Counted from the stretch's first letter, positions 9,155 through 18,282 are shown. The stretch: DNA of 64,000 bases from Pseudomonadota bacterium (GCA_018241225.1 JAFEEG010000011.1:1-64000); one strand, 5' to 3'. The notes: generated from the letters alone by a model not told the origin. Translations and numbers: made by a program.

Positions 9155-9940
9155 CTACGCTGCGCGCAGCAGGTCCTTCTGCGTGCGAATGCCCAGTCGC
9201 CGGAAGGCGCGGTACTGGTGCGTGCGTACCGTGCTCAGCTCGATGCCCAGTTCACGCGCGGCTTCCTTGGCGGTGCGGCCGGCCCGCAGCTGGTTGATGA
9301 CTTCGCGCTCGCGCAGGCTCAGGCCCAGCAGGCGCGAGGCGAAGTCGGCCTGCACCGGGCCTTGCGTGGCCGTGGCGCTGCGGCCGTGCGCCGTGGTGAC
9401 GGCGGCCAGCAGCTCGGCGTGCGCCTCGATCACGTCGAAATCCGGTCGGCCGAACTCCGGCTGGGCCAGGCTGCGGTAGAAGCTCACCGCCGCGCGCTGG
9501 CCACCGGGAAGCAATAGCAGAACGGAAGCGCGCTCGCGGATGCCCACGTCGCCGTAGCAGGCCGCGCGGTAGGCGGGGTCGGCCACCTCCTCGGCGCGCT
9601 GGTGGCCCAGCCACAGCTGCGGACGCTTGGGCAATGCGCGGGCGGCCAGCCACACCATGTTGGGGTCGAGCAGGTCGAAGCGCTGGGCCACGTAGCGCTC
9701 GGCCGTGCGTTCGGCCGTGCTGCCGTAGCTGCTGGCGGCCGACACGGTCTCGATGCGTCCGCTGGCGCCCACGGCAAACACGGTGCAGAAGGTGACGGGC
9801 AGCAAGCGGTGCATGGCCTCGAGGTAGCTGCGCGCCAGCTCCTGCGTGCCGACGCCCGAGAGCAGCGTGAGCACGAGGGGAGATGGGAAAGTGGCGGATG
9901 GATTGGGAGCGAGGCGCCAGCGCCGCATGCGAACAGTCAA
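9155..9940 (-). CDS. LuxR-family transcriptional regulator
   Basis: The 261-residue protein ends in a clear LuxR/FixJ helix-turn-helix (about residues 205-258: LSLREREVINQL, ELGIELSTVRTHQY). The N-terminal 200 residues do not show the Trp/Asp pattern of autoinducer-binding domains and may be a GAF-like sensor. It is divergent from the FAD monooxygenase operon with 64 bp between starts, so that operon is the likely target. An internal ATG at 9928 is an alternative start. Confidence 0.88.
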   Translation of the reverse strand: MTVRMRRWRLAPNPSATFPSPLVLTLLSGVGTQELARSYLEAMHRLLPVTFCTVFAVGASGRIETVSAASSYGSTAERTAERYVAQRFDLLDPNMVWLAARALPKRPQLWLGHQRAEEVADPAYRAACYGDVGIRERASVLLLLPGGQRAAVSFYRSLAQPEFGRPDFDVIEAHAELLAAVTTAHGRSATATQGPVQADFASRLLGLSLREREVINQLRAGRTAKEAARELGIELSTVRTHQYRAFRRLGIRTQKDLLRAA

Positions 9941-10004
9941 GGGTTTCTACTTCGTACGAAGTTAGGACAACGCAGCGACAAGCGCATCCGGACAATCCCT
10001 TCGC

Positions 10005-11777
10005 ATGAACACCAGCGTCCTCACCCCCACGCCATCCGCCCGGCCCGGCGACGCCGCCGGCGGCCCGCTGGCGCCGCAGATCGACGGCGATGCACTTCCG
10101 CCTTCGGTGGGCGCGTTCGACTACACCCGCTTTGCACCCTGGCTGCCGCCGCTGGAGGGCGGACTGGAGCCTGGCCGGCATCCGGTGGTCATCGTGGGCG
10201 GCGGGCCGGTGGGCATGTCGCTGGCGCTGGGCCTGGCCAACCATGGCATGCGCAGCGTGATCCTGGAGGCCGACGACACGGTCTGCGTGGGCAGCCGCGC
10301 CGCCTGCATATCGCGCCGCAGTCTGGAGATCGTCGAGCGCCTGGGTGCGCTGCCGGCTTTCCTCGGCAAGGGGCTGCCCTGGACCGGCGGCACCAGCTTC
10401 TACAAGACCGAAGAGGTGTTTCGCTTCGAGATGCCCAACGATGCGCGCCAGAAGTTGCCGCCGATGATCAACCTGGAGCAGTACTACATCGAGCAATACC
10501 TGCTCGATGAGATCCAGCGCCGCAATGCCGCCACGCCGGGCCTCATCGACATCCGCTGGGGCACCGAGCTCACCGGCTTCGACGACGAGGGCGAAGCCGG
10601 CCTGACGCTGCACGTGCGCAATGCGCTGGGCAGCTACGCCCTGCATGCCGGCTGGATGGTGGCCTGCGACGGTGGCCAGAGCTTCGTGCGCAAGTCGCTG
10701 GGGCTGAACCTGGAAGGGACGGCCTACGAAGGCCGCTACGTGATCATCGACATCGAGCTGCACAGCAAGCACCCCACCGAGCGCCGCGCCTGGTTCGACC
10801 CACCGTGGAATCCCGGCTCCACCGTGCTCATGCACCGCCAGCCCGACGACATCTGGCGCATCGACTACCAGCTGCGCGCCGGCCAGGACAGCGAAACCGC
10901 GCTGCAGCCCGAGAATGTGCGCGAATTCGTCACGCGGCACCTGGAAGCCATCGGCGAAGGGCACCTGCCGTGGAAGCCGGTGTGGACCTCGATCTACCGT
11001 GCCGGCGCGATGACGCTGCAAAGCTATCGCCACGGCAGCGCGGGGCGCATTCTCTTTGCCGGCAACGCAGCGCACGCCATGCCGATCTTCGGCGTGCGCG
11101 GGCTCAATTCCGGCTTCGACGACGCCGACAACCTGGCCTGGAAGCTGGCGCTGGTGGCGCGCGGCGTGTCCGGTGCGGCACTGCTGGACAGCTATTCGAG
11201 CGAGCGCATCGCGGCCTTTCACATCAACGCCGAAAGCGCGATGCGCAGCACCGAGTTCATGTCGCCGCCCTCGCGCGGCTTCGACCTGCTGCGCGAAGCG
11301 GCGCTGTCGCTGTCGCTGGAGCACCGCGGCATTGCCAACCTGATCAACCCTCGCCAGACGCAGGCGGTGAGCTATGCGCCGTCGCCCTTGTCGAGCAGCA
11401 GCGACGAGCTTGGCGTCGGGCCGCAGCCGGGCGATGCCATGGCCGAGCAGTCGCTGGGCGAGCAGGGGCACCTCACCGACCGGATCGGGCCGTGCTTCAC
11501 CGTGCTCGTCTTCAATGCAGGTCAGGCACGGCCGGGCTGTGCGGCCGAGGTCCGGAAGGCCGCGGCGCGGGGCTTGCCGGTGCAATTGCACGAGCTGGAC
11601 CTCTCTGGCGCCACGCACGACGCCCTTGCTGCGCTGGGTGCGCTCGAAGGCGCCGTCTACCTGCTGCGCCCTGACGGCCATGTGGCCGCACGCTGGCGCA
11701 ACCCGCAGCCGGGTGTCTTGCTGCAAGCCATCGAATGCGCCGCCTGCCTGAGCCCGACCGTGGAGGAAATCGTATGA
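10005..11777 (+). CDS. FAD-dependent aromatic monooxygenase (group A type)
   Basis: This 590-residue flavoprotein hydroxylase resembles the MhpA/phenol-hydroxylase group. The ADP-binding motif VVIVGGGPVGMSLALGLA (about residue 62) and the second FAD/NADPH region around CDGGQSF are present. The third motif reads LFAGNAAHAMPIFGVRGLN, with Asn where the family normally has the flavin-ribityl-binding Asp of GD. A C-terminal thioredoxin-like tail follows. It is first in an operon with a coupled DUF2783 gene and a Bug binding protein. The substrate is unknown, probably a hydroxylated aromatic acid. Confidence 0.88.
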   Translation: MNTSVLTPTPSARPGDAAGGPLAPQIDGDALPPSVGAFDYTRFAPWLPPLEGGLEPGRHPVVIVGGGPVGMSLALGLANHGMRSVILEADDTVCVGSRAACISRRSLEIVERLGALPAFLGKGLPWTGGTSFYKTEEVFRFEMPNDARQKLPPMINLEQYYIEQYLLDEIQRRNAATPGLIDIRWGTELTGFDDEGEAGLTLHVRNALGSYALHAGWMVACDGGQSFVRKSLGLNLEGTAYEGRYVIIDIELHSKHPTERRAWFDPPWNPGSTVLMHRQPDDIWRIDYQLRAGQDSETALQPENVREFVTRHLEAIGEGHLPWKPVWTSIYRAGAMTLQSYRHGSAGRILFAGNAAHAMPIFGVRGLNSGFDDADNLAWKLALVARGVSGAALLDSYSSERIAAFHINAESAMRSTEFMSPPSRGFDLLREAALSLSLEHRGIANLINPRQTQAVSYAPSPLSSSSDELGVGPQPGDAMAEQSLGEQGHLTDRIGPCFTVLVFNAGQARPGCAAEVRKAAARGLPVQLHELDLSGATHDALAALGALEGAVYLLRPDGHVAARWRNPQPGVLLQAIECAACLSPTVEEIV

Positions 11778-11983
11778 ACCGAAACAGCCTGCCCCCCGAG
11801 GCCCGCGACCGCATCTACGCCGAATGCGCGCGTGCCATCACCGAAGCGGGCGCCGAGCGCGAATCGCTGTTCCTGTCGCGCCTGGCCTTGCTGCTTTTCG
11901 AGCAAGTCGGTGATGAGTCACGCTGCGGCGAAGCAATTGCGCACGCGCTGCAGGCGCTGCCGATACCATCGCTGTCCGCGTGA
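11774..11983 (+). CDS. DUF2783 small protein
   Basis: A 69-residue alpha-helical protein (PEARDRIYAECARAITEAG, then LALLLFEQVGDESRC). It overlaps the monooxygenase stop by ATGA, which implies translational coupling and possibly a stoichiometric partnership. DUF2783 proteins are repeatedly seen beside such flavin monooxygenases in Burkholderiales, but their role is unknown. Confidence 0.85.
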   Translation: MNRNSLPPEARDRIYAECARAITEAGAERESLFLSRLALLLFEQVGDESRCGEAIAHALQALPIPSLSA

Positions 11984-12031
11984 AGCTGCCGCCAGACGGC
12001 CCCCAATCGACAATCAAAGGAGACCTTTTCG

Positions 12032-13009
12032 ATGGATCGCAGAACTCTTCTGGCCAGCATGGCCGCCACCGGCGCCACCCTGGCGGCGCCCTGGGCCCGC
12101 GCACAGGGCAACTACCCTGACCAGATCATCAAGTGGGTGGTGCCTTATCCGGCCGGCGGCGGCACCGACGTCATTGCGCGCTCCCTGGCCGAGGCCATGC
12201 GCACCAGCCTGGGCCAGCAACTGGTCATCGACAACAAGCCCGGCGCTTCCACCAACATCGGCGCCGACCTGGTGGCCCGTTCCAAGCCGGACGGCTACAC
12301 CATCATGTCGGCCGACAACGCCCTGCTGGCCTTCAACGAGTACCTGTTCACCAAGCTGCCGTTCAACCCGTCCAAGGACTTCAGCTATATCGGCGCCATC
12401 GGCAAGTTCCCGCTCGCGCTGGTGGTGAACCCCGATTCCCCCGCCAAGGACTTCAAGGCCTTCCTGGCGTATGCCAAGGCCAACCCCGGCAAGCTCAACT
12501 ACGCATCGCCGGGCAACGGCTCGCCCCATCACCTGGCGATGGAGATGTTCAAGAACCGCACGGGCACCTTCATCACCCACATCCCGTATCGCGGCGCAGC
12601 GCCCGCCATGGCCGACGTGATGGGTGGCCAGGTGCCGTGCATGTTCCTGGACCTGGCCTCGGGCCTGTCGATCATGCAGTCGGGCAAGGTGCGCGTGCTG
12701 GCCATCGGCTCGGCGCAGCGCTCCAAGCTGCTGCCCAACGTGCCGACGCTGGCCGAGGTGGGCGTGCCCAACAGCGAAGTCTTCGCCTTCCAGGGCATCG
12801 TCGGCCCGGCCGGCCTGCCGGGGCCCGTGGTGCAGCGCCTGAATTCGGAGCTGAACAAGTCCTTCACCACGCCCGCGGTGCAAAAGCGCTTTGCCGACTT
12901 CGGCATGGAAGCGATGCCCGGCACGCCCGAGCAGTTCTTTGCGCTGGCACGCGCCGAGTCCCAGCGCTGGGGGCCCATCATCAAGGCCACCGGCGTCAAG
13001 CTGGACTGA
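12032..13009 (+). CDS. Bug-type (tripartite tricarboxylate) substrate-binding protein
   Basis: This is a periplasmic solute receptor of 325 residues with a Tat-like signal (MDRRTLLASMAATGATLAAP). Core motifs of the Bug family are IKWVVPYPAGGGTDVIAR, VIDNKPGASTNIGADLVA and HIPYRGAAPAMADVMGG. Bug proteins bind carboxylates or aromatics and feed TctAB-type transporters encoded elsewhere. An RBS (AGGAGA) precedes ATG 12032. As the last gene of the monooxygenase cluster it probably delivers, or senses, the aromatic substrate. Confidence 0.94.
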   Translation: MDRRTLLASMAATGATLAAPWARAQGNYPDQIIKWVVPYPAGGGTDVIARSLAEAMRTSLGQQLVIDNKPGASTNIGADLVARSKPDGYTIMSADNALLAFNEYLFTKLPFNPSKDFSYIGAIGKFPLALVVNPDSPAKDFKAFLAYAKANPGKLNYASPGNGSPHHLAMEMFKNRTGTFITHIPYRGAAPAMADVMGGQVPCMFLDLASGLSIMQSGKVRVLAIGSAQRSKLLPNVPTLAEVGVPNSEVFAFQGIVGPAGLPGPVVQRLNSELNKSFTTPAVQKRFADFGMEAMPGTPEQFFALARAESQRWGPIIKATGVKLD

Positions 13010-13055
13010 CCGAGGAGGCCTGTGTGGCGGTCGTCATGGCCGCCGCGCTTCAAGG

Positions 13056-14078
13056 CTATTGGGTGGGCGGCTTGACTGCCGTCTCCACCGGGGTGGGCTC
13101 CTCGCGGCCCAGCGGCTGGCCGGCGTCGTCCCATCGGTGCTCGTCCACCAGCCGGCCCTTCGCGTCGTAGTTCAATTCGGCGACGACAGTGCCACGGTCA
13201 TTGAAGCGCCGGTGCAGGCCCACGGGCAACAAAGGCGCGTGCAGGGGCGCCGAGAAGCGTCCTTCGGCCGAGCGCTGGCCGTTCTCGAAGTATTCGATGA
13301 TGTCCACCACGCGCTCGGCGCCGCTGCCGCTGAAGGCCTGCTTGTACTTGGGCTGGCCGTTTTGCGTGTAGTAGGTGTCGTCGCGCACCGTGTCGCCGTT
13401 GATGTCCCAGCGCTGTTCGCGCACCAGCCATCCGCGCTCCGAATACTCCAGCGTGCGCTGGTGCACCGCGCGGCCACGCTCGAGCAGCAACGACACCGTT
13501 TCGCGCCGCTTGGTGCCGGCCGACGAGAACTGCCTCTCGATGCGCTGCTTGCCGTTCGTTTCCTCCACCGAAGCGACCTTGCCGTTGTCGTAGAGGCTCT
13601 CGGCACGCTGGCGTCGGCCGTTGAGGTAGACCAGTCGTGAGCGCAGCACGCCGTTCTCGTCGAACAGCTCGACGCTCGAAGGCGAGTTCTCGAAACCGCA
13701 CAGTCGCTTGTCGTCCACCGCGGGCGCCAGCAGCGGCTTGTCCGCACAGCGCAGGAAGGTGAGCTGGCCGCGCGCGCTGAACTCGGCCACGGCGCGCTCG
13801 CCACCCGGCTCGGCGCGAAACACCGCGCGGCGCAGCTTGCCGTCCAGATGGAAGGTGCGGGCCAGGCCCAGCTCCTGGCCGCTGTCGTAGGTGGATTCGC
13901 GCAGCACCCGACCGGTGGCCGGGTCCTTGCAGCGCAGCACGCCGCTCTTGCCCGCGGTGCTGGCCGGGTCGGTGAGCTGCACTGGCCGTCCATCTAGCTC
14001 GCATGTCTGGCGCGGCTGCTGGGCAGACGCCGCGACGCACACTAAGGCCATCAGGACACCGGCAGTAAGGTGCTTCAT
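13056..14078 (-). CDS. Secreted YwqK/MORN-repeat-like protein
   Basis: This 340-residue protein has a signal peptide (MKHLTAGVLMALVCVAASA) and repeated YxxG / GxL beta-hairpin units such as ERGWLVREQRWD, YTQNGQPKYKQAF, YFENGQRSAEGRF and YDAKGRLVDEHRWD. These resemble the MORN-like repeats of YwqK-family antitoxin-like proteins. The name implies a toxin partner, but no toxin gene is adjacent, so a periplasmic structural or binding role is just as likely. Start 14078 gives a correct signal peptide. Confidence 0.78.
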   Translation of the reverse strand: MKHLTAGVLMALVCVAASAQQPRQTCELDGRPVQLTDPASTAGKSGVLRCKDPATGRVLRESTYDSGQELGLARTFHLDGKLRRAVFRAEPGGERAVAEFSARGQLTFLRCADKPLLAPAVDDKRLCGFENSPSSVELFDENGVLRSRLVYLNGRRQRAESLYDNGKVASVEETNGKQRIERQFSSAGTKRRETVSLLLERGRAVHQRTLEYSERGWLVREQRWDINGDTVRDDTYYTQNGQPKYKQAFSGSGAERVVDIIEYFENGQRSAEGRFSAPLHAPLLPVGLHRRFNDRGTVVAELNYDAKGRLVDEHRWDDAGQPLGREEPTPVETAVKPPTQ

Positions 14079-14094
14079 GGTTGCGCCCGGCACC

Positions 14095-14505
14095 TCAGGT
14101 GGCGTAGACGGCAGACAGCGAGCGAAAGCCCTTGACCTCGATCGGGTTGCCGAAGGGGTCGCAGAAGAACATGGTCCACTGCTCGCCCGGCTGGCCTTCG
14201 AAGCGCACCTGCGGCGCCAGCACGAAGTCGGTGCCCGCCGCCTGCAGGCGCTCGGCCATGGCCTGCCACTGATCCAGCTGCAGGATCAGGCCGAAATGCG
14301 GCATGGGCACCAGGGCGTCGCCTACCTTGCCGGTGCGGGTGGTGGCAAAGGGCTCGCCCAGGTGCAGCGAGATCTGGTGGCCGACGAAGTCGAAATCCAC
14401 CCAGGTGTCGGTGCTGCGGCCTTCGGTGCAGCCCAGGATGCCGCCATAGAAACGGCGCGCCTCGTCGAGGTCGCGGACATGGAAGGCGAGGTGGAAGATA
14501 GACAT
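14095..14505 (-). CDS. VOC (glyoxalase/dioxygenase fold) family protein
   Basis: The 136-residue protein contains paired beta-alpha-beta modules: FHLAFHVRDLDEARRFYGG at the N-terminus and MFFCDPFGNPIEVKG near the end. His and Glu residues are at the usual metal-ligand positions. The start MSIFHLAF at 14505 is chosen over 14553, which lacks conservation. It could be a small extradiol-like, glyoxalase-like or resistance protein. The substrate cannot be deduced. It lies 16 bp before the YwqK-like gene on the same strand. Confidence 0.88.
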   Translation of the reverse strand: MSIFHLAFHVRDLDEARRFYGGILGCTEGRSTDTWVDFDFVGHQISLHLGEPFATTRTGKVGDALVPMPHFGLILQLDQWQAMAERLQAAGTDFVLAPQVRFEGQPGEQWTMFFCDPFGNPIEVKGFRSLSAVYAT

Positions 14506-14573
14506 GTGAGTTTTCGTTTCGTTTGTCGCATCATTGTCTATCGTTGTGAGCATTCGCGGATAATTCCGACGCC

Positions 14574-14933
14574 ATGAAACCCTTCCGACAACTCACGCAA
14601 ATCGGCCGCCTCGTGCTGCTGTGGTTCGTGCTGTCGCTGGGTGTGGCCGTGGCCTCGCCGCTGGTGAATCCGCAGCAGATGGAGCTGGTGTGCTCCAGCG
14701 CTGGTGCGGTCAAGGTGGTGGTCAAGACCGACGACGGCGCCCGCGAGTTGGGCGCCAGCCACATGGATTGCCCGCTTTGCGCCATTGCCGGTGCGCCGCC
14801 GCCCTCGGCCGACGCGTCGCAGTTCGTGCATCCCTTGCCGCTGGGCCATGCGCTCCAGCCCATTCCGGCCGCCCGTCTGGCGGCCGCGACCGCCGCGCCG
14901 CTGCCTGCGCGCGGCCCGCCTTCGCTCGCCTGA
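14574..14933 (+). CDS. DUF2946 family protein
   Basis: A 119-residue small secreted or membrane protein with an N-terminal hydrophobic segment (about 10-30) and the Cys motif MDCPLCAIAG that marks DUF2946. A His-containing Pro-rich tail follows. DUF2946 genes are regularly found next to TonB-dependent copper receptors and PCuAC proteins, as here, suggesting copper binding or sensing in the periplasm. It is the first gene of the copper cassette. Confidence 0.83.
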   Translation: MKPFRQLTQIGRLVLLWFVLSLGVAVASPLVNPQQMELVCSSAGAVKVVVKTDDGARELGASHMDCPLCAIAGAPPPSADASQFVHPLPLGHALQPIPAARLAAATAAPLPARGPPSLA

Positions 14934-15038
14934 TCTGCTGAACGAGTTCCGCCGCGTGCGGCCTTGATCCACAAGGCCGGGCGCCTGCGGCCCTTTCACC
15001 AGGCTGGCGCCACGCATGGCGCCGGCGAGTGCAATTCC

Positions 15039-17351
15039 TTGAACAACAAGTCAAAACCCTGGCTGGCGCTTGTCGCCGCCTTTCCGGGCCTGGCCTGGGC
15101 GCAATCGGGCGCGGGCACGGCCGATGCGCCTGAGCGCAGCAAGTCGCTGGGCGTGGTCACGGTCAGCGGTGGGCAGCCCACCTCGCTGCCCACGCAGATT
15201 CCGACAACCATTGAAGGGATTACGCGCGAAGACATCGACGTGCGCATCAACGCCACCGACAGCGAGGACGCGCTCAAGTACCTGCCCAGCCTGCTGGTGC
15301 GCAAGCGCTACATCGGCGACTACAATCACGCCATTCTTTCCACGCGTGCCTCGGGCACCGGCAACAGTGCGCGCTCGGCGGTGTATGCGGACGGCATCCT
15401 GCTGTCCAACTACCTGGGCAACGGCATTGCCAACGGCACCAACTACGCGCCGCGCTGGGGCATGGTCACGCCCGAGGAGATCGAGCGGGTGGACGTGATG
15501 TACGGCCCCTTCTCGGCGGCCTACCCGGGTAATTCGGCCGGTGCCGTGGTGGACTACGTCACCCGCATGCCGACGCAGCTCGAGGCGCACGTGTCGGCCG
15601 GCTTCTCGGCGCAGCCCTACAGCCTCTACAACACCAACGCCACCTACAACAGCTGGCAGACCAGCGCCTCGCTGGGCAGCAAGAGCGGCGACTGGTCGTG
15701 GTGGATCGACCTGAACCACACCGACAGCCAGGGGCAGCCACAGACCTTCACCACGGCCACCGTGGCCTCGGGCGTGCCGGGCGGCGGCGGGGCGCCGGTA
15801 TCGGGCTACGTGCGCGGGCTCAACACCACCAACCAGCCCTGGTACATCCTGGGCACCGGCACCCAGTACCACTCGGTGCAGGACCACGCCAAGCTCAAGC
15901 TGGCCTACGACTTTTCCGGCACGGTGCGGGCCACCTACACCCTGGGCTGGTGGCAGAACAGTTCCGAGGGCCGCTCGGAAAGCTACCTGCGCAACGCCGC
16001 CGGCCAGCCCGTGTACAGCGGGCCGATTAATATCGAAGGCCAGCGCTACAACCTGGCGCCCACCGCCTTCCCGCTCACCAACGACACCCAGACCCACTAC
16101 ATGCATGGCCTGTCGGTGAAAAGCCGGACCGGCGGCACCTGGGACTGGGAAGTGGCCACCAGCCTGTACGACTACGCCACCGACCAGCAGCGTGCGCCCA
16201 CCGTGGCGTTGCCGCTTGCCGCAACCGGCGGCGCCGGCACCTTGCAGGACCAGGGCGGCACCGGCTGGAACACGCTGGCGGCCAAGGGCACCTGGCGGCC
16301 GCAGGGCGCGGGTGGCGCGCACATCGTGGATTTCGGCGTCGGGCGGGATGCCTACAAGCTGGGCATCCTCAAGAGCAGCGTGGCCGGCAACTGGCTGGTG
16401 GGGCCGGCAGGCAGCCTGGTCAGCGATGTGGGCGGACGCACCGAGACCTGGAGCGCCTGGGCGCAGGACGCCTGGTCCTTCGCGCCGCGCTGGAAGGCGG
16501 TGCTGGGCCTGCGATGGGAAGACTGGAGCGCCAGCGATGGCCGCAGCGCCACTGCCACCAGCCAGCTGGACTACGCGCATCGCAGCGAATCCGACCTCTC
16601 GCCCAAGGCGGCACTGGCATACCAGCTCACCGACCGGACGGTGCTCAAGGGCTCGGTGGGCCGCGCGGTGCGCTACCCGACGGTGGGCGAGCTGTACGGC
16701 GCCACCTCGGGCGGTGCGCTGGCCTTCGTCAACGATCCGAACCTCAAGCCCGAGAAGTCGTGGACCGGCGAGCTCAGCGCCGAGCAGGACCTGGGCAGCG
16801 GCCTGGCGCGCGCCACGCTGTTCCACGAGCAAACGCAGGACGCGCTCTACAGCCAGCAGGTGCCCGGCACCAACCCGGTCGTCTCGCGGGTGCAGAACGT
16901 GGACAAGGTGCGCACTACCGGCTTCGAGCTGGCCTACAGCGGCCAGGACGTGTGGATCAGGGGCCTCGAACTCGGGGGCAGCCTGACCTTTGCCGACTCG
17001 AAGATCGTGCAGAACGACGCCTTCCCGGCCAGCGTGGGCAAGTGGCAGCCGCGCGTGCCGCGCTGGCGCTCCACCGTCTACGCCACCTGGCGACAGGGCG
17101 AGCGCTGGGCCTACACCGCGGCGGCCCGCTACAGTGGCCAGCAGTACTCGACGCTGGACAACAGCGACGTCAATGCCGATGCCTACTTCGGTGCCAGCAA
17201 GTACTTCGTGGTCGATGTGCGCGTTCGCTACCAGATCAATCGCCAGTGGTCCGCTGCCTTTGGCATCGACAACCTCAACAACGAGCAGTACTGGAACTTT
17301 CACCCTTACCCGCAGCGCACCTACACCGCGCAGCTGCGCTTCGACCTTTGA
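15039..17351 (+). CDS. TonB-dependent outer-membrane receptor, probable copper receptor
   Basis: This is a 770-residue outer-membrane gated porin. A plug domain (LKYLPSLLVRKRY; VYADGILLSNYLG; VDVMYGPFSAAYPGNSAGAV) is followed by a beta-barrel ending in YTAQLRFDL. The signal peptide ends LAWAQSG. The best start is TTG 15039; an upstream TTG at 14964 in the same frame gives no signal peptide. It is flanked by DUF2946 and by a YcnI-PCuAC fusion, so copper (OprC-like) is the likely ligand. This is a context inference. Confidence 0.88.
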   Translation: MNNKSKPWLALVAAFPGLAWAQSGAGTADAPERSKSLGVVTVSGGQPTSLPTQIPTTIEGITREDIDVRINATDSEDALKYLPSLLVRKRYIGDYNHAILSTRASGTGNSARSAVYADGILLSNYLGNGIANGTNYAPRWGMVTPEEIERVDVMYGPFSAAYPGNSAGAVVDYVTRMPTQLEAHVSAGFSAQPYSLYNTNATYNSWQTSASLGSKSGDWSWWIDLNHTDSQGQPQTFTTATVASGVPGGGGAPVSGYVRGLNTTNQPWYILGTGTQYHSVQDHAKLKLAYDFSGTVRATYTLGWWQNSSEGRSESYLRNAAGQPVYSGPINIEGQRYNLAPTAFPLTNDTQTHYMHGLSVKSRTGGTWDWEVATSLYDYATDQQRAPTVALPLAATGGAGTLQDQGGTGWNTLAAKGTWRPQGAGGAHIVDFGVGRDAYKLGILKSSVAGNWLVGPAGSLVSDVGGRTETWSAWAQDAWSFAPRWKAVLGLRWEDWSASDGRSATATSQLDYAHRSESDLSPKAALAYQLTDRTVLKGSVGRAVRYPTVGELYGATSGGALAFVNDPNLKPEKSWTGELSAEQDLGSGLARATLFHEQTQDALYSQQVPGTNPVVSRVQNVDKVRTTGFELAYSGQDVWIRGLELGGSLTFADSKIVQNDAFPASVGKWQPRVPRWRSTVYATWRQGERWAYTAAARYSGQQYSTLDNSDVNADAYFGASKYFVVDVRVRYQINRQWSAAFGIDNLNNEQYWNFHPYPQRTYTAQLRFDL

Positions 17352-17373
17352 CCCGTCCCTGGAGAACATCGAC

Positions 17374-18282
17374 ATGAACCACACGCACCCGACCCACATC
17401 GCCCTTCGCCTTCTTGCCGCCAGCAGCCTGCTGGCCGCTGGTGCCGCTTCGGCGCACGTCACCCTGGCCGAGGGCAGTGCCACTGCCGGCAGCGACTACA
17501 CGGCCGCCTTTCGGGTTGGCCATGCCTGCAAGGACGCCAAGAGCACCACCGGCCTGACGGTGCGAGTGCCCGCGGGCTTCGCCGTCCAGAAGGCCGAGGC
17601 GCGCGACGGCTGGAGCCTGAACACCAGCGGCAGCGAGATCAGCTGGAAGGCCAACTCGCCCCAGGACGCCGTCCAGGGTGACCAGAAGACGCAGTTCATC
17701 GTGCGTGGAAAGGTCGATGCCAAGCCGGGCCCGCTGTGGTTCAAGGTGCTGCAGACCTGCGACACCGGAAGCGCCGACTGGGCACAGATTCCGGCCAGCG
17801 ACACGGCCAAGCCCGAGTTCCCCGCCGCACGCCTGATGGTGCTGGCACCCGGCAGCGCAATGCCGGTGGAAGTGAGCGACGCCTGGGTGCGCCGCGCCGT
17901 GCCCGGCCAGAGCGGCACCGGTGCCTTCATGAAGCTCAAGGCACCTGCCGGCACGCGCCTGGTCGGGGCCTCCACGCCAGTGGCGGGCGTGGCCGAGGTG
18001 CACGAGATGAAGATGGAAGGCGACACCATGAAGATGCGTGCGCTGAGCCAGGGGCTGGAGTTGCCGGCCGGCCAGACCGTCGAACTCAAGCCAGGCGGCT
18101 ACCACCTGATGCTCACCGACCTCAAGCAGGCGGTGAATGTCGGCACCACCGTGTCGATCACCCTGCGCTTCGTCGACGCCAAGGGCGTGGCCAGCGAGCA
18201 GACGCTGCAGGTGCCGGTGGCCGTTGCCGCACCCGGCGGCGCAGCCTCGGGCGAAGAGCACCAACATCAGCACAAGCATTGA
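17374..18282 (+). CDS. YcnI (DUF1775)-PCuAC fusion, periplasmic copper-binding protein
   Basis: This 302-residue secreted protein has two fused domains. After the signal peptide (cleavage after ASA, residue 27) the mature chain begins with His28, as in YcnI, where the N-terminal His helps bind Cu(II). The DUF1775 domain runs to about residue 155. A PCuAC domain follows (about 165-285) with the copper-site residues in VHEMKMEGDTMKM and GGYHLML. The tail is His-rich (EEHQHQHKH). It sits 22 bp after the TonB receptor gene and likely receives copper from it for delivery, for example to cytochrome oxidase. Confidence 0.9.
   Translation: MNHTHPTHIALRLLAASSLLAAGAASAHVTLAEGSATAGSDYTAAFRVGHACKDAKSTTGLTVRVPAGFAVQKAEARDGWSLNTSGSEISWKANSPQDAVQGDQKTQFIVRGKVDAKPGPLWFKVLQTCDTGSADWAQIPASDTAKPEFPAARLMVLAPGSAMPVEVSDAWVRRAVPGQSGTGAFMKLKAPAGTRLVGASTPVAGVAEVHEMKMEGDTMKMRALSQGLELPAGQTVELKPGGYHLMLTDLKQAVNVGTTVSITLRFVDAKGVASEQTLQVPVAVAAPGGAASGEEHQHQHKH

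Noticed and set aside
9155..9940. Quorum-sensing receptor
   Set aside because: The N-terminal half lacks the autoinducer-binding signature and no luxI-type gene is present.
13056..14505. Toxin-antitoxin pair around the YwqK-like gene
   Set aside because: The neighbour is a VOC protein, not a toxin. The antitoxin name is only a family label.
15051..17483. 810-residue minus-strand frame opposite the TonB receptor
   Set aside because: Composition is His/Gly/Arg-rich without domains; it mirrors the receptor codons.
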